From Porticoccaceae bacterium (GTDB lineage: Bacteria; Pseudomonadota; Gammaproteobacteria; Pseudomonadales; Porticoccaceae): a stretch of DNA of 64,000 nucleotides. Under the pieces are notes generated by a model. That model had not been told where the DNA came from. It searched no databases and saw only the letters and a list, made by a program, of their open reading frames with translations. Of the stretch, positions 24,569 through 33,698 are shown piece after piece. Position 1 is the stretch's first letter; each line of letters opens with the position of its first letter. Location of the stretch: contig DUBX01000037.1 in the NCBI GenBank assembly GCA_012960115.1, positions 18,404 through 82,403 on the forward strand. Direction: 5' to 3'. The position numbers and the translations under genes are program-made.

Positions 24569-25627
24569 TTACTCTCCGTTAAAAATAACGACGTGGCGCA
24601 GGTCAAAACGCACGGGTAAAGTCTCGCCAATGGGGATGTCTATATGACTTTGGGTCAGGCAGGGGACACACTGACCATCGGTCAATGCTAATTCGTAGAG
24701 ATAGTTGGCCCCCAGAAAGACTTTGGAGACAATCGGTAATCTGGTATCCGACGTTTTGTCGTAGGTCACATCATCTGGGCGAACCAGTAATTTAACCGTG
24801 TTGCCAAGATCTTTTGGCAATGTCTGGATTGAGAGGCTACCCAAATCATTTCCTAGCAGTCCTGCGGCATCAATCTCTACATTGATGACCGACCCCTTAC
24901 CGATAAAGTCAGCAGCAAACAAACTCGAGGGCTTATGATAGAGCTGGTAGGGCGCATCGATCTGAACGATTGCCCCTTTATTTAACAACGCGATTTTATC
25001 GGCCATAGCAAAGGCCTCATCCTGATCATGTGTAACCATAAGTGCGGTCACCTTATTTGCCTTAAGTAGGGTGCGCACTTCAGCAGCAAGTTGCGTTCTC
25101 AATTCGGCGTCTAGGTTTGAAAAGGGCTCATCGAGCAAAAGAATTTGCGGGTTGGGCGCTAGAGCTCGAGCCAGAGCGACACGCTGTTGTTGCCCGCCTG
25201 ATAATTCATGAGGAAATTTCTCTGCAGAATTAGCCAAACTCACCAGCTCTAGCATGTCGTTAATACGTTCATCTCGTTGCTTTGCGGGTATCTTACTTAA
25301 CCCAAAGCCAATATTTTTACTGACGCTAAGATGTGGGAAAAGAGCAAAATCCTGAAATACCATACCGACTTCGCGGTCTTCCGGAGGCTGAGTATATTTA
25401 GCGTTACTAATCGATTCTCCATGCAGGCTTACATTACCCTCAGTGACAGGCTCAAAACCTGCAATGGCTCTTAGGAGTGTAGTTTTACCACACCCCGAAG
25501 GACCCAATAAGCAACCTATTTCACCCTCGGCAAGAGAGAAGGAGGCCTTTGATATCGCGGTTACATTGCTATAGGCAACGGTAACCTCATTTATAACAAG
25601 TTGATCATTCATGACTTGCTCGTTCAT
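24569..25627 (-). CDS. fbpC: Ferric iron ABC transporter ATP-binding protein
   Basis: This 352-residue ATPase has Walker A GPSGCGKTT, signature LSGGQQQR, Walker B LLLDEP, the switch His in MVTHDQDEA, and a C-terminal regulatory TOBE-like domain, as in FbpC/AfuC. It energises uptake of Fe3+ brought by the neighbouring binding protein. It overlaps the permease gene by 23 bases, which implies translational coupling. It is the last gene of the fbpABC unit. Confidence 0.93.
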   Translation of the reverse strand: MNEQVMNDQLVINEVTVAYSNVTAISKASFSLAEGEIGCLLGPSGCGKTTLLRAIAGFEPVTEGNVSLHGESISNAKYTQPPEDREVGMVFQDFALFPHLSVSKNIGFGLSKIPAKQRDERINDMLELVSLANSAEKFPHELSGGQQQRVALARALAPNPQILLLDEPFSNLDAELRTQLAAEVRTLLKANKVTALMVTHDQDEAFAMADKIALLNKGAIVQIDAPYQLYHKPSSLFAADFIGKGSVINVEIDAAGLLGNDLGSLSIQTLPKDLGNTVKLLVRPDDVTYDKTSDTRLPIVSKVFLGANYLYELALTDGQCVPCLTQSHIDIPIGETLPVRFDLRHVVIFNGE

Positions 25628-27278
25628 TAAGAATACTTTTTGTAATTAATAGCACCGGTAAGAGACCAATGACAATAATCGCTAGTGCTGGCAGAGCTGC
25701 ATCAACAAGCCGCTCATCAGATGCTAACTCATAGGTGCGAACTGCTAGAGTATTGAAGTTAAACGGCCTAAGAATAAGCGTAGTTGGCAGTTCCTTCAAG
25801 ACGTCGACAAATACTAGTAGCGTGGCAGTTAATAGACTGCTTCGCAGAATAGGAAGATGCACCCGTTTTAGTACTTGTCCAGGGCCAGCCCCAAGAGAGC
25901 GTGCCGACTCATCTATGCTCGGCTTTATAGCGCTCAACCCTGATTCTACAGTATTTAAAGAGACAGAAAGAAAACGGACGACATAGGCGAACACGAGGAT
26001 ACCAATGGTTCCGCTTAATAGCAGTCCAGTTGGGATATCGAACCAAGCTCTGCTTAAAAAATCTATTTTATTGTCCAGCCATGCCACAGGGATTAGCACG
26101 CCCACCGCGATGACGGTACCAGGTACAGCATAACCAAGGCTCGCTATACCCACTGCGCCAAGTTCTAAACGCGAATTAAAAACGCGTTTGGTGTAGGCCA
26201 AAAATGTCGCGACTATCACACAACAAATTGCAGCAATTGCGGCAAGGGAGAAACTATTGAGGAGTAAGCTTAAAAATGCACCATTAAGGTTTTCTTGCCA
26301 GCGACTAGACGCCCATATCACGAGTTGAGTAGCGGGTATTACAAAGCCTAGCCCTACGATAAAACATCCGGTTAATAACGCAGTGTAGGCGTGCCAACCT
26401 TTAAGTTGCATACGCACCAATTTTTTACTTGCAGAATTATGGTGGAAGCGCAAACGCTGCCTAGACCATCGCTCTACCATGATAAGAGCAAATACAAATA
26501 GTAACAAAAAGGCACATAGCTGGGCAGCGGTGGTTAATTCACCTAGCCCGTACCAAGTTCGGAAGATGCCCGTTGTAAAGGCGCTAACGCCGAAATAGGC
26601 AACAGTACCGTAGTCAGATAGCGTTTCCATTAAAGCGAGACTAACGCCCGCCACTATTGCTGGTCGAGACATGGGGATCGCTACTGAGAAAAACGTCTGC
26701 CAAGACTTTTTGCCGAGATTGCGACTGGCTTCTAGTACCGCGGTAGACTGTTCTAAAAAGGCGATTCGAACCAACATATAAACATAGGGATAAAGCACCA
26801 ACGAGAGCATGAAAATAGCACCGCCGAGGGAGCGAGTTTGAGGGAAGTAGTAGTCACCGTAGCCCCAACCAAATGTTGTTCTAAGGGTACTTTGAATGGG
26901 TCCAGCAAAATCTAAAATGCCAGTGTAGGTATAAGCAATAATGTAGGCGGGCATCGCCATAGGCAATAGAAAGGCCCAAGATAATATTTTACGGCCTGGG
27001 AAGTCACACATTGCGGTCAACCAGGCGGCACTGACGCCTAAAATTAGTGTGCCAAAGCCGACGCCAACCATAAGGAGCAAGGAATTGCTGACGTAATCAC
27101 TTAGTACCGTATCAGCGAGGTGCTGCCATGTACTTGAGAACGGCTGGCTAAGGCTAGCAATAATAACCAAGACCGGTATTGCAACAATGACCGTGACAAT
27201 TAACAGGCCTAACCGCCAACTTCTCCCTGAATATCGGTTGGCGAATTTAAAGCCTGAAATTGCTGACTTTATTTCCAA
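25605..27278 (-). CDS. fbpB: Ferric iron ABC transporter permease (fused double module)
   Basis: The 557-residue protein has about twelve membrane segments in two halves, each with an EAA-type loop (LEASRNLGKKSWQTF and DESARSLGAGPGQVLKRVHLP). It is therefore the fused permease typical of FbpB/SfuB. It forms the inner membrane channel and receives Fe3+ from FbpA. The start overlaps the end of the binding-protein gene by 10 bases and the end overlaps fbpC. Confidence 0.93.
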   Translation of the reverse strand: MEIKSAISGFKFANRYSGRSWRLGLLIVTVIVAIPVLVIIASLSQPFSSTWQHLADTVLSDYVSNSLLLMVGVGFGTLILGVSAAWLTAMCDFPGRKILSWAFLLPMAMPAYIIAYTYTGILDFAGPIQSTLRTTFGWGYGDYYFPQTRSLGGAIFMLSLVLYPYVYMLVRIAFLEQSTAVLEASRNLGKKSWQTFFSVAIPMSRPAIVAGVSLALMETLSDYGTVAYFGVSAFTTGIFRTWYGLGELTTAAQLCAFLLLFVFALIMVERWSRQRLRFHHNSASKKLVRMQLKGWHAYTALLTGCFIVGLGFVIPATQLVIWASSRWQENLNGAFLSLLLNSFSLAAIAAICCVIVATFLAYTKRVFNSRLELGAVGIASLGYAVPGTVIAVGVLIPVAWLDNKIDFLSRAWFDIPTGLLLSGTIGILVFAYVVRFLSVSLNTVESGLSAIKPSIDESARSLGAGPGQVLKRVHLPILRSSLLTATLLVFVDVLKELPTTLILRPFNFNTLAVRTYELASDERLVDAALPALAIIVIGLLPVLLITKSILNERASHE

Positions 27279-28309
27279 CCAGCACGATCCATTGCCATGA
27301 TAGCGTCAGCATTATATTGACCTAACTTACCCACATTTAGCTGATCAGCTGTAAAAGGGCCCCATGCACTTAATGTTTTACTGACATCTACTTCAGGCCG
27401 CACTGGAAACTCATTGTTTGCCTCACCATACCATCGCTGGCTTTCATCGTTAGCCAAAAAAGCCAGTAGTCGTTTAGCTGACTCTAGGTTTTTTGCCGAT
27501 TGCGTGATACCTGCTCCGGATATATTAATATGAGTGCCGCGATCTCTTTGGTTTGGCCAAAATAAATTAACTTTTGAGGCAGCCTCTTGTTGTCCTTTAT
27601 CATCAGAGTTGATCATTCCGCCGAGGTAGTAGCTATTAACAATTGCTACATCGCATTGTCCTGCAGCAACGGCTTTGATCTGATCTCGGTCACCACCTGC
27701 AGGGGCGCGAGCAAAATTAGCAACAAAACCATTTAGCCAGGCTTCTGTTTTCTCCATACCCTGGGAGGCGATCATGCCTGCTACTAAAGATTGGTTATAA
27801 ATATTGCTTGATGAGCGAATACATACTTTGCCTTGCCATGAGGGGTCTGAAAGCGCCTCATAGGTGCTTAATTCAGAGGGATCAACTCGCTCCGATGCAT
27901 AAATAATGACGCGTGCGCGAATACTTAAGCCATACCATTGATTCTCGGTACTTCTAAGATGAGCAGGTATAGCCTGGTTAAGTTTCTCTGAAGAAACCGC
28001 CCTTAAAACACCGGATTTTTGGGCCCGATAAAGACGACCTGCATCAACGGTTAGTAATACATCTGCAGGTGAGTTCAATCCTTCACTTCTTAGTCGTGTC
28101 AGCAGTGCATCACCCTTACCAGTCACCAAATTCACCTTAGTGCCAGTGAGAATGGTAAAACGATCAAGTAAAGGTTTGATTAACGACTCTTGCCGTGCAG
28201 AGTAAATATTCAACTCACCGCCGTACGAGGAAGTCGGAGCGAATATAGAAGTCAAAAGCGAAAAAACTACTCCAAGCGCAGCATTTAGACGGGCTGATCG
28301 TCGGGGCAT
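27269..28309 (-). CDS. fbpA: Periplasmic ferric iron-binding protein
   Basis: The 346-residue extracytoplasmic binding protein has a signal peptide ending near TSSYGG and the start ELNIYSARQESLIKPLLDRF of the FbpA/FutA type. The paired tyrosines that ligate Fe3+ are in NSYYLGGM, and HINISGAGI is also conserved. It is the first gene of the operon, and a Fur-like element lies about 30 bp upstream, so expression is probably iron repressed. Confidence 0.93.
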   Translation of the reverse strand: MPRRSARLNAALGVVFSLLTSIFAPTSSYGGELNIYSARQESLIKPLLDRFTILTGTKVNLVTGKGDALLTRLRSEGLNSPADVLLTVDAGRLYRAQKSGVLRAVSSEKLNQAIPAHLRSTENQWYGLSIRARVIIYASERVDPSELSTYEALSDPSWQGKVCIRSSSNIYNQSLVAGMIASQGMEKTEAWLNGFVANFARAPAGGDRDQIKAVAAGQCDVAIVNSYYLGGMINSDDKGQQEAASKVNLFWPNQRDRGTHINISGAGITQSAKNLESAKRLLAFLANDESQRWYGEANNEFPVRPEVDVSKTLSAWGPFTADQLNVGKLGQYNADAIMAMDRAGWK

Positions 28310-28339
28310 TACAACATCCTGTCAAAAACTATATGAGAA

Positions 28340-28358
28340 CGGTTATTATTATCATTTA
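28340..28358 (-). promoter_or_regulatory. Fur-box-like element of the fbpABC operon
   Basis: On the minus strand the sequence AAATGATAATAATAACCG matches the 6-1-6 GATAAT repeats of Fur boxes at most positions. It lies just before fbpA, where a repressor would block the promoter. Confidence 0.6.
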
Positions 28359-28438
28359 AGTAAAAAAAGCAAGCAACCCTTGCTGATTAGTATGGATTCC
28401 TCTGGTAGTCTTACGGAATTGATCAAGGAGTGGGTTGG

Positions 28439-29119
28439 ATGAGTCATTTTTGGACGGTTGGGGTTCTTCGTTTTGTGCCGAGCTTTTTTGTTATCGCAGT
28501 ATGCGTGGGTATTTATAGCTATCCTGGAGGTAATATTCATGACGCTGACCAAGTTGGTTATTCTTTGACTAACAATTTTTTAAGCGATCTGGGAGGCTAC
28601 CAATCTCACTCTGGAGACGTTAACTTTATTGCATCGTTCTTTTTTAATGTCGGTATGTTTCTTTTTGCAGCGGTTGGGATCGGGTTTTTGTATGTGCCTG
28701 CATTGTTTAAAGAAGATAGGGTCAATTATCGCTTGGCTCTAGTCGGCTCTGCACTATTTTTCTTGGGTACGGGGTTTTTTGCTGGAATAGGGCTAACACC
28801 CTATGATCTGTATCTTGATTTACATGTTTTTTTTGCAATAAATGCCTTTAGATTTCTTGTTCCTGCATCTCTGCTTTATTTCATTGTGTTATTGCGTAGT
28901 TCGGTAGCGAATCGTTTTGCTCTGGTTACTGGCGTCTATTTGGTTGGTGTTATGGCTTATGTGGTTTATCAAATAATCGGTGGAAATCCCTTCGATAGTG
29001 CCGAAGAAATGGTTAGGCAGGCATCGATCCAGAAGTTGATTGTTATAGCAAGTGTCGTCAGTGTCTTTTCGTTGAGTTTTGCCTTTGAACATCAGTCACG
29101 GTTGCAGACTACTTATTAA
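28439..29119 (+). CDS. DUF998-like membrane protein
   Basis: The 226-residue integral membrane protein has six to seven segments and an early periplasmic loop SYPGG-HDADQVGYSLTNNFLSDLGG, which resembles the DUF998 family start (conserved NNFLSDLG). Function is unknown. AAGGAG at 28425-28430 sets the start at 28439 rather than at the GTG nine bases earlier. It stands alone, divergent from fbpA and convergent with the metal operon. Confidence 0.7.
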   Translation: MSHFWTVGVLRFVPSFFVIAVCVGIYSYPGGNIHDADQVGYSLTNNFLSDLGGYQSHSGDVNFIASFFFNVGMFLFAAVGIGFLYVPALFKEDRVNYRLALVGSALFFLGTGFFAGIGLTPYDLYLDLHVFFAINAFRFLVPASLLYFIVLLRSSVANRFALVTGVYLVGVMAYVVYQIIGGNPFDSAEEMVRQASIQKLIVIASVVSVFSLSFAFEHQSRLQTTY

Positions 29120-29161
29120 AGGGCATGAAGCCAAACGTAAGGTGAAGGGCAGTACGCTTTT

Positions 29162-29425
29162 CTATTTACGCTTGAGTATCCGCATTAATTCCTGAATCTT
29201 AGTATCTACGTCTTTTTGAGACTGAAGTGAAGCGGTGACACATTCTTGAATGTGTTTTTCGAGAATCTTGTTTTCTACCGTCGTTATGGCCGACTTTGCC
29301 GCTCTTAGTTGGTCGAGTATATCGATGCAATATTGTCCCTCATCGACCATTCTGGCGACGCCTTTAATTTGACCGCTAATGCGGTTCAAATTAGGTATAA
29401 GTGGCCTATGACAGGATGATTTCAT
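29162..29425 (-). CDS. CsoR/RcnR-family metal-sensing repressor
   Basis: This 87-residue all-helical DUF156 repressor has RISGQIKGVARMVDEGQYCIDIL and ILEKHIQECV, so the metal ligands are Cys33, His58 and Cys62, the C-H-C pattern of copper-type CsoR proteins. It is the last gene of a four-gene unit with a MerT-like protein, an HMA-domain protein and an outer membrane protein. An ATACCC/GGGTAT dyad overlaps the start of the first gene. It probably represses the whole unit until metal is bound. Confidence 0.9.
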   Translation of the reverse strand: MKSSCHRPLIPNLNRISGQIKGVARMVDEGQYCIDILDQLRAAKSAITTVENKILEKHIQECVTASLQSQKDVDTKIQELMRILKRK

Positions 29426-29439
29426 AATAGATCCTTAGC

Positions 29440-29805
29440 TTAGATTATCAGTGGGACTACGTAGGTGAAAAAACTTGCAAAAATAAAAATACCTGTCGAT
29501 ACAAAGTAGAGTCCTTGAGATCGTCGACGGGTTTCCATACAAACTTTACCTAGCTCTGGATCTATGGGGCAGGGCAATCTAGCCGTTCGGTAGTTAATGA
29601 TGCCTGCGACGACGATCATAAGAAATGCAAACACACTGATTGGTATCTTGTACAGCGACAGTGTTACCAAGAAAGGGAAGGTACTTACTAGGCTGGCAAA
29701 GCTTGCACCTGTCCCCAAGCTTACGAATAATGCAGGCAAGGCACAACAAATCAAGGTCGAGGTCGAGGCAAATAAAGAGAAATAATTGGTGGTTTTGTCC
29801 TCCAT
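29440..29805 (-). CDS. MerT-like metal transport membrane protein
   Basis: From ATG at 29805 the 121-residue protein has three membrane segments, a Cys pair in the first (LICCALPALFVSLGTGA) as in MerT, and a cytoplasmic-side region with CPIDPELGKVC. It starts one base after the stop of the HMA protein. MerT passes Hg(II) inward, but no MerA or MerR is seen here, so the metal may be different. An upstream ATG at 29877 lies inside the preceding gene and is not preferred. Confidence 0.75.
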   Translation of the reverse strand: MEDKTTNYFSLFASTSTLICCALPALFVSLGTGASFASLVSTFPFLVTLSLYKIPISVFAFLMIVVAGIINYRTARLPCPIDPELGKVCMETRRRSQGLYFVSTGIFIFASFFTYVVPLII

Positions 29806-29806
29806 A

Positions 29807-30214
29807 TTAATTTCCCATGATCTGAATATCAGTGGTGTTAAGTCCATTATCGAGAATTTTCTTCTTAATATCATCAAGGTTAATCTTAAACGTCGCTCGA
29901 TACGCCAAAAGCACTTTACCAGAGGCTAGGTCGACGTCGACTTTAATCACAGATTTATCTTTACCAAACGTTTTCTCTATTCCACGCGCACAGAAATCAC
30001 AGACCATTCCTTGGACGCTAACCAAAGCAATTTGGTTGTTTTTCAGATCTTCAACAAAGATATCAAAACGCTTGGGATCCACAACAATCTCTTTGCCGTC
30101 AATCATAGCTTCATGGAGATGCCCCTCATGGGAGTGCATATTTTCCATGTCGTGTTGCCCGGCGTGTACAGCGGCAGAGGACAGCAGCAAACTTAGTAAT
30201 AATAATTTTTTCAT
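29807..30214 (-). CDS. Periplasmic HMA-domain metal-binding protein
   Basis: The 135-residue protein has a signal peptide (1-18), a His/Met-rich segment (QHDMENMHSHEGHLHEAM) and a heavy-metal-associated domain with motif MVCDFC (Cys72, Cys75) and the following beta-alpha-beta pattern. It is placed like MerP before the MerT-like gene and may hand metal to it. The His/Met segment suggests copper or a related soft metal; this is inferred. Confidence 0.85.
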   Translation of the reverse strand: MKKLLLLSLLLSSAAVHAGQHDMENMHSHEGHLHEAMIDGKEIVVDPKRFDIFVEDLKNNQIALVSVQGMVCDFCARGIEKTFGKDKSVIKVDVDLASGKVLLAYRATFKINLDDIKKKILDNGLNTTDIQIMGN

Positions 30215-30239
30215 AATTGTCTCATCTATTGGTTAATGA

Positions 30240-30839
30240 TTAGAATCGGTACATTAAGTGCAGGTCCCAATCCGTTTTTTTGTGATAGCTTATTTCAACC
30301 AGTGCCCCGCCTTTAAAGAATCTTAGTACTGGGTAGGTAATGCGTTCATCGTCTAAATCACTTTTCTTTGTTTCAACCATCAGCCATGTATGAAGGTCGC
30401 CATAGTCGCCGAGATAAGGTGCAACACCTACTTTGACTGACTGTTCGAACATGTCGTAACCGACGCCAGAAGATCGCCTAGCTGAGAAACTGGTAAATAG
30501 TCGTCTTGTCTCCCAGTCACCCGCCAGCGAATAAAAATGGTTATCGCTATTATTTAGACCAATGCCGGTCTTTAGGTAGAGGTTGCGCTGGGATCGTGCG
30601 GTGTTTTTGCGGTTTATCAGGTAAGTGAATCTGGCTGAAGGAAAGTATTCGTTGCTGACTTTGTCTCTCTGGTAGTCCAGACCTACAGAGTAGTTAATAT
30701 TTGGCGTGTAGTGCCAGTAGATACTATTTGCCAGCGAACCGGAGTTAGCCATTAGCGTATGGCCACCGACATAGGAAATGGGCCTTGAAAAGGATGCCGA
30801 GGACGATAGGAGGAATAGAATAATAATTAGGCTTCTCAT
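30240..30839 (-). CDS. Predicted outer membrane beta-barrel protein of the metal operon
   Basis: From ATG at 30839 the 199-residue product has a signal peptide and alternating aromatic/polar strands ending in DWDLHLMYRF with a terminal Phe, typical of small outer membrane barrels. I do not recognise the family. It is the first gene of the CsoR-regulated unit, 25 bp before the HMA gene. The ATG overlaps the putative operator. Confidence 0.6.
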   Translation of the reverse strand: MRSLIIILFLLSSSASFSRPISYVGGHTLMANSGSLANSIYWHYTPNINYSVGLDYQRDKVSNEYFPSARFTYLINRKNTARSQRNLYLKTGIGLNNSDNHFYSLAGDWETRRLFTSFSARRSSGVGYDMFEQSVKVGVAPYLGDYGDLHTWLMVETKKSDLDDERITYPVLRFFKGGALVEISYHKKTDWDLHLMYRF

Positions 30840-30854
30840 ACCCCCGCAGGGTAT
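30838..30854. promoter_or_regulatory. CsoR-type operator at the start of the metal operon
   Basis: ATACCC-CCGCA-GGGTAT is a G/C-tract dyad flanked by A/T, the form bound by CsoR/RcnR/FrmR repressors. It covers the ATG region of the first gene of the unit whose last gene encodes such a repressor. Confidence 0.65.
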
Positions 30855-30898
30855 ATGTTTAAATTTTTTTGTCAACTCTTTTTGGTGAGTATTGCGGA

Positions 30899-30964
30899 CA
30901 AAAAAAGGGGTGCCAATTGGCACCCCTTTTAGTGGACTTTAAGCCAGACCCTAAGGTCTGGCTT
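30899..30964 (-). terminator. Tandem hairpin terminator of the TonB receptor gene
   Basis: Reading on the minus strand, AAGCCAGACC/GGTCTGGCTT (30941-30964) is followed by AAAAGGGGTGCC/GGCACCCCTTTT (near 30903-30930) and a T tract. Both stems are perfect. They end the receptor transcript before the metal operon on the same strand. Confidence 0.85.
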
Positions 30965-30992
30965 AATCTTCTAAAAATTCATTATGAATCAA

Positions 30993-33500
30993 TTAGAAGT
31001 TGTATCCTGCCTTCATGTACCAGAAAGCACCTTCGATACCCATTGGCGAAGTCTCGTAGTAGATTGCGCCAAGTACGTTACCTGGTACGCCCGCAGCTAC
31101 AGCGCCAGCTGAGCCATCAATGCGCTCTGCTTTTTGATCAAAGATATTCTGAGCACCAACAGAAACGTTGAAGTTGTCAGTGAGGTTGTAAGTCACTTCT
31201 ACGTCAACTGTCATAGCTGCATCAGCGTCAGTACCAAACCAGTCAGCGTGTACTGCATAGTACTCACCGAAGTAGTTAGCACGAACAAATGCGCTCAGAT
31301 CTTCCCAGTTTTGGTTCATAGTGAAAGTTGCACGATGATTCGGCAGACCTTCTTCTAAACGCTTCACTTTGCTATCGCTAGTGACAGAACCTTGATCAGA
31401 AACTTCAGTATCAGTGTAGTTATACGCTGCGCTGAAGTCAGTTGAACCGCCCATAAGGTTAGTGCTGTAAGTTGCTACAACGTCTAATCCTGAAGTTTCA
31501 GTGTTGAAGTCATTAGTGAAGTAGTTCACTTCACCGATCAACTCTGGGTTAGGAACACCAGCGGCGCCCATAGCAGCTCGTTGAGCAGCAGTAGGTGCAG
31601 CATTACTAGTCAGAGCAATACGATCGTCTACTTCAATGTTGAACCAGTCAGCTGTTAACTCAACTTCACCTAGAGTAGCAACAATGCCTAATGCAAAGCT
31701 TGTAGACTCTTCTGGTTGCAGATTACCTGCGCCCAGCTTGAAGCTTGGTAGCGTTTGCGCTTGAGTCAATTGACCGTCTACTAGAGTAGTCTGAGTGTTA
31801 ACTACGTTAGCCTGGCCCTGAGTTGGAGCTCGGAAACCAGTACTGTGAGATCCACGCAGTGCAACGTTATCAGTCAACTGAAGGTTAAAGGCTAACTTAT
31901 AGTTAGTGGTGTCACCGAAGGTTGTGTAGTCTTCGTAACGAACCGCACCCTGAACTAATAGATTGTCAGAGACTTGGTTTGAAACATCAACATACATTGC
32001 ATAGTTACGACGAGAGAACGCACCGGCTGAATCAGGTGAGAAACCTGCAAAACCGTGAGAACCTACGTTGAAACCTTGGGCCGCATATTTTCCTGCTTTC
32101 CAAGAAGCTTCTTCGCCTGAGATTACAGAGAAAGTAGTTTCGCGCCATTCAGCACCATAACCAACGCTCATAGAACCGTATTCCTTCGACAGATCTAAAT
32201 TGAAGGTCTTGGCTAGCTGAATGTAGCTACCCGTAGAAAAGTCACGTGGAGAGTCAGGACCCATAGATGGGTTAAAGGTGTTGTTCAAACCAAATGAAGC
32301 TTCGTTACGACCAACCGAACCACTAACGTCATAGCCAGTACCGGCCATTGGTCCTGAGGAAATCTCACCGCTTCTTCCCATAGTGAAAGATGAGTCAGTG
32401 ATGTTGCCGGTGAAGCGAGGTGTATAGCCACCAGGTGCTGCTTGGTTAAGAATATAGCAATTGGGATCTGCGATTACTGCATCACGACCCGCATAATCAG
32501 AAGGAGCAAGCGCTGTTGGACAGTTGCCAGACATATCGCCTGTAACGTCAGCAATCAGACGAGTGCCATCACCTTTAGTGAATACGCCACCACGACCATC
32601 AGGATTACGGAAGTAGAAGCCGCCATCGATGTCGCGCTCAGAATAGTTACCAAAGGCGTACGCTTTTGCGCCGTTGCCAAGGTCTAAACCAGAGTTAAAG
32701 AAGAAAGTCACATCGTCATCGATGATCGGTGCACCCCAGATTTGAGCAGGAAGAGTTACAGACGTATTACCTGCGTCGATAAGAGCCTGTGCGTCTGGAC
32801 GCTGAACACTGCGCGAAGTTGCATCATTCTCTTTCATTTGAAAGCTAAGGTTAATAAAACCAGCGTCAGTCAATGGCATACCAATTTTGCCAGCTACAAC
32901 TGTGCTTGCGCCATCACCCTTGCTGTACTCGCCTTGCTTAATAGTCAAGCTTCCACCTTCAGATGAATCATCTAAGACAAAGTTGATTACGCCAGCAACG
33001 GCATCAGAACCATACTGTGCCGCAGCACCGTCACGCAGAATTTCAACGCGCTTAAGAGCGATACTTGGAATTACAGAGATATCTGGACCCTGTGAACCAT
33101 CATTAACACCACCGCCCTGAAACGCAATAACTGATGCACGGTGACGACGCTTGCCGTTAACCATGACCAATGTGCTGTCTGAAGATAGGCCACGCAAGTT
33201 AGCAGGACGAATCATACTGGCTGCATCACTGATAGGCTGTAAGTGAACGTTTAATGAAGGAACAGCGCTTTGAAGTTGCATAAGAAGGTCATTGCTGCCT
33301 GCTTTACCAAGTTCTTCGGCGTTGATTACATCAACAGGTACTGGTGAATCGCCCACAGAGCGAGGTGCTCCGCGAGATCCTATTACAACGACCTCTTCTA
33401 GCGTCGCGTCGGCAGCAGTTGCCACTGTTGGTAGCGCAATGCCACCAGCAATGATTGCTGCTGCAATCGTGTTTATTTTCCAAATATTAACAGTTTTCAT
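30993..33500 (-). CDS. Large TonB-dependent receptor
   Basis: This 835-residue outer membrane receptor has a signal peptide (about 1-29), TonB box region LEEVVVIGSRG, plug (NLRGLSSDSTLVMVNGKRRH, VEILRDGAAAQYGSDAVAGV) and a C-terminal barrel ending FWYMKAGYNF. The ligand is not shown by the sequence; large receptors of this kind often take up oligosaccharides or peptides in marine bacteria. It stands alone with its own terminator. The leader contains a (TTATGT)4 repeat 32 bp before the start. Confidence 0.92.
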   Translation of the reverse strand: MKTVNIWKINTIAAAIIAGGIALPTVATAADATLEEVVVIGSRGAPRSVGDSPVPVDVINAEELGKAGSNDLLMQLQSAVPSLNVHLQPISDAASMIRPANLRGLSSDSTLVMVNGKRRHRASVIAFQGGGVNDGSQGPDISVIPSIALKRVEILRDGAAAQYGSDAVAGVINFVLDDSSEGGSLTIKQGEYSKGDGASTVVAGKIGMPLTDAGFINLSFQMKENDATSRSVQRPDAQALIDAGNTSVTLPAQIWGAPIIDDDVTFFFNSGLDLGNGAKAYAFGNYSERDIDGGFYFRNPDGRGGVFTKGDGTRLIADVTGDMSGNCPTALAPSDYAGRDAVIADPNCYILNQAAPGGYTPRFTGNITDSSFTMGRSGEISSGPMAGTGYDVSGSVGRNEASFGLNNTFNPSMGPDSPRDFSTGSYIQLAKTFNLDLSKEYGSMSVGYGAEWRETTFSVISGEEASWKAGKYAAQGFNVGSHGFAGFSPDSAGAFSRRNYAMYVDVSNQVSDNLLVQGAVRYEDYTTFGDTTNYKLAFNLQLTDNVALRGSHSTGFRAPTQGQANVVNTQTTLVDGQLTQAQTLPSFKLGAGNLQPEESTSFALGIVATLGEVELTADWFNIEVDDRIALTSNAAPTAAQRAAMGAAGVPNPELIGEVNYFTNDFNTETSGLDVVATYSTNLMGGSTDFSAAYNYTDTEVSDQGSVTSDSKVKRLEEGLPNHRATFTMNQNWEDLSAFVRANYFGEYYAVHADWFGTDADAAMTVDVEVTYNLTDNFNVSVGAQNIFDQKAERIDGSAGAVAAGVPGNVLGAIYYETSPMGIEGAFWYMKAGYNF

Positions 33501-33531
33501 AATTCTCCCCTTAGAGAAATTGATAATAACG

Positions 33532-33555
33532 TTATGTTTATGTTTATGTTTATGT
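33532..33555. repeat. Hexanucleotide repeat (TTATGT)4 in the receptor leader
   Basis: Four perfect TTATGT copies are followed by TTGTTTTT. The repeat is within the promoter/5' leader of the TonB receptor gene, where changes in copy number would alter spacing. Confidence 0.85.
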
Positions 33556-33698
33556 TTGTTTTTAAGGTTAATAGTGCAGCATCCTATTTCACAAAATGCA
33601 CGTCGCGAAGATTAGCACAAAATTTTTCAAATATTAAAGTTTCTAGTCAAAAAACAACCAAAATAACTACTAATGGATAGATGAGGGGGTGATAAACG

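Noticed and set aside
33292..33615. 107-codon plus-strand frame opposite the TonB receptor start
   Set aside because: It is antisense to a well supported receptor gene and rich in low-complexity residues.
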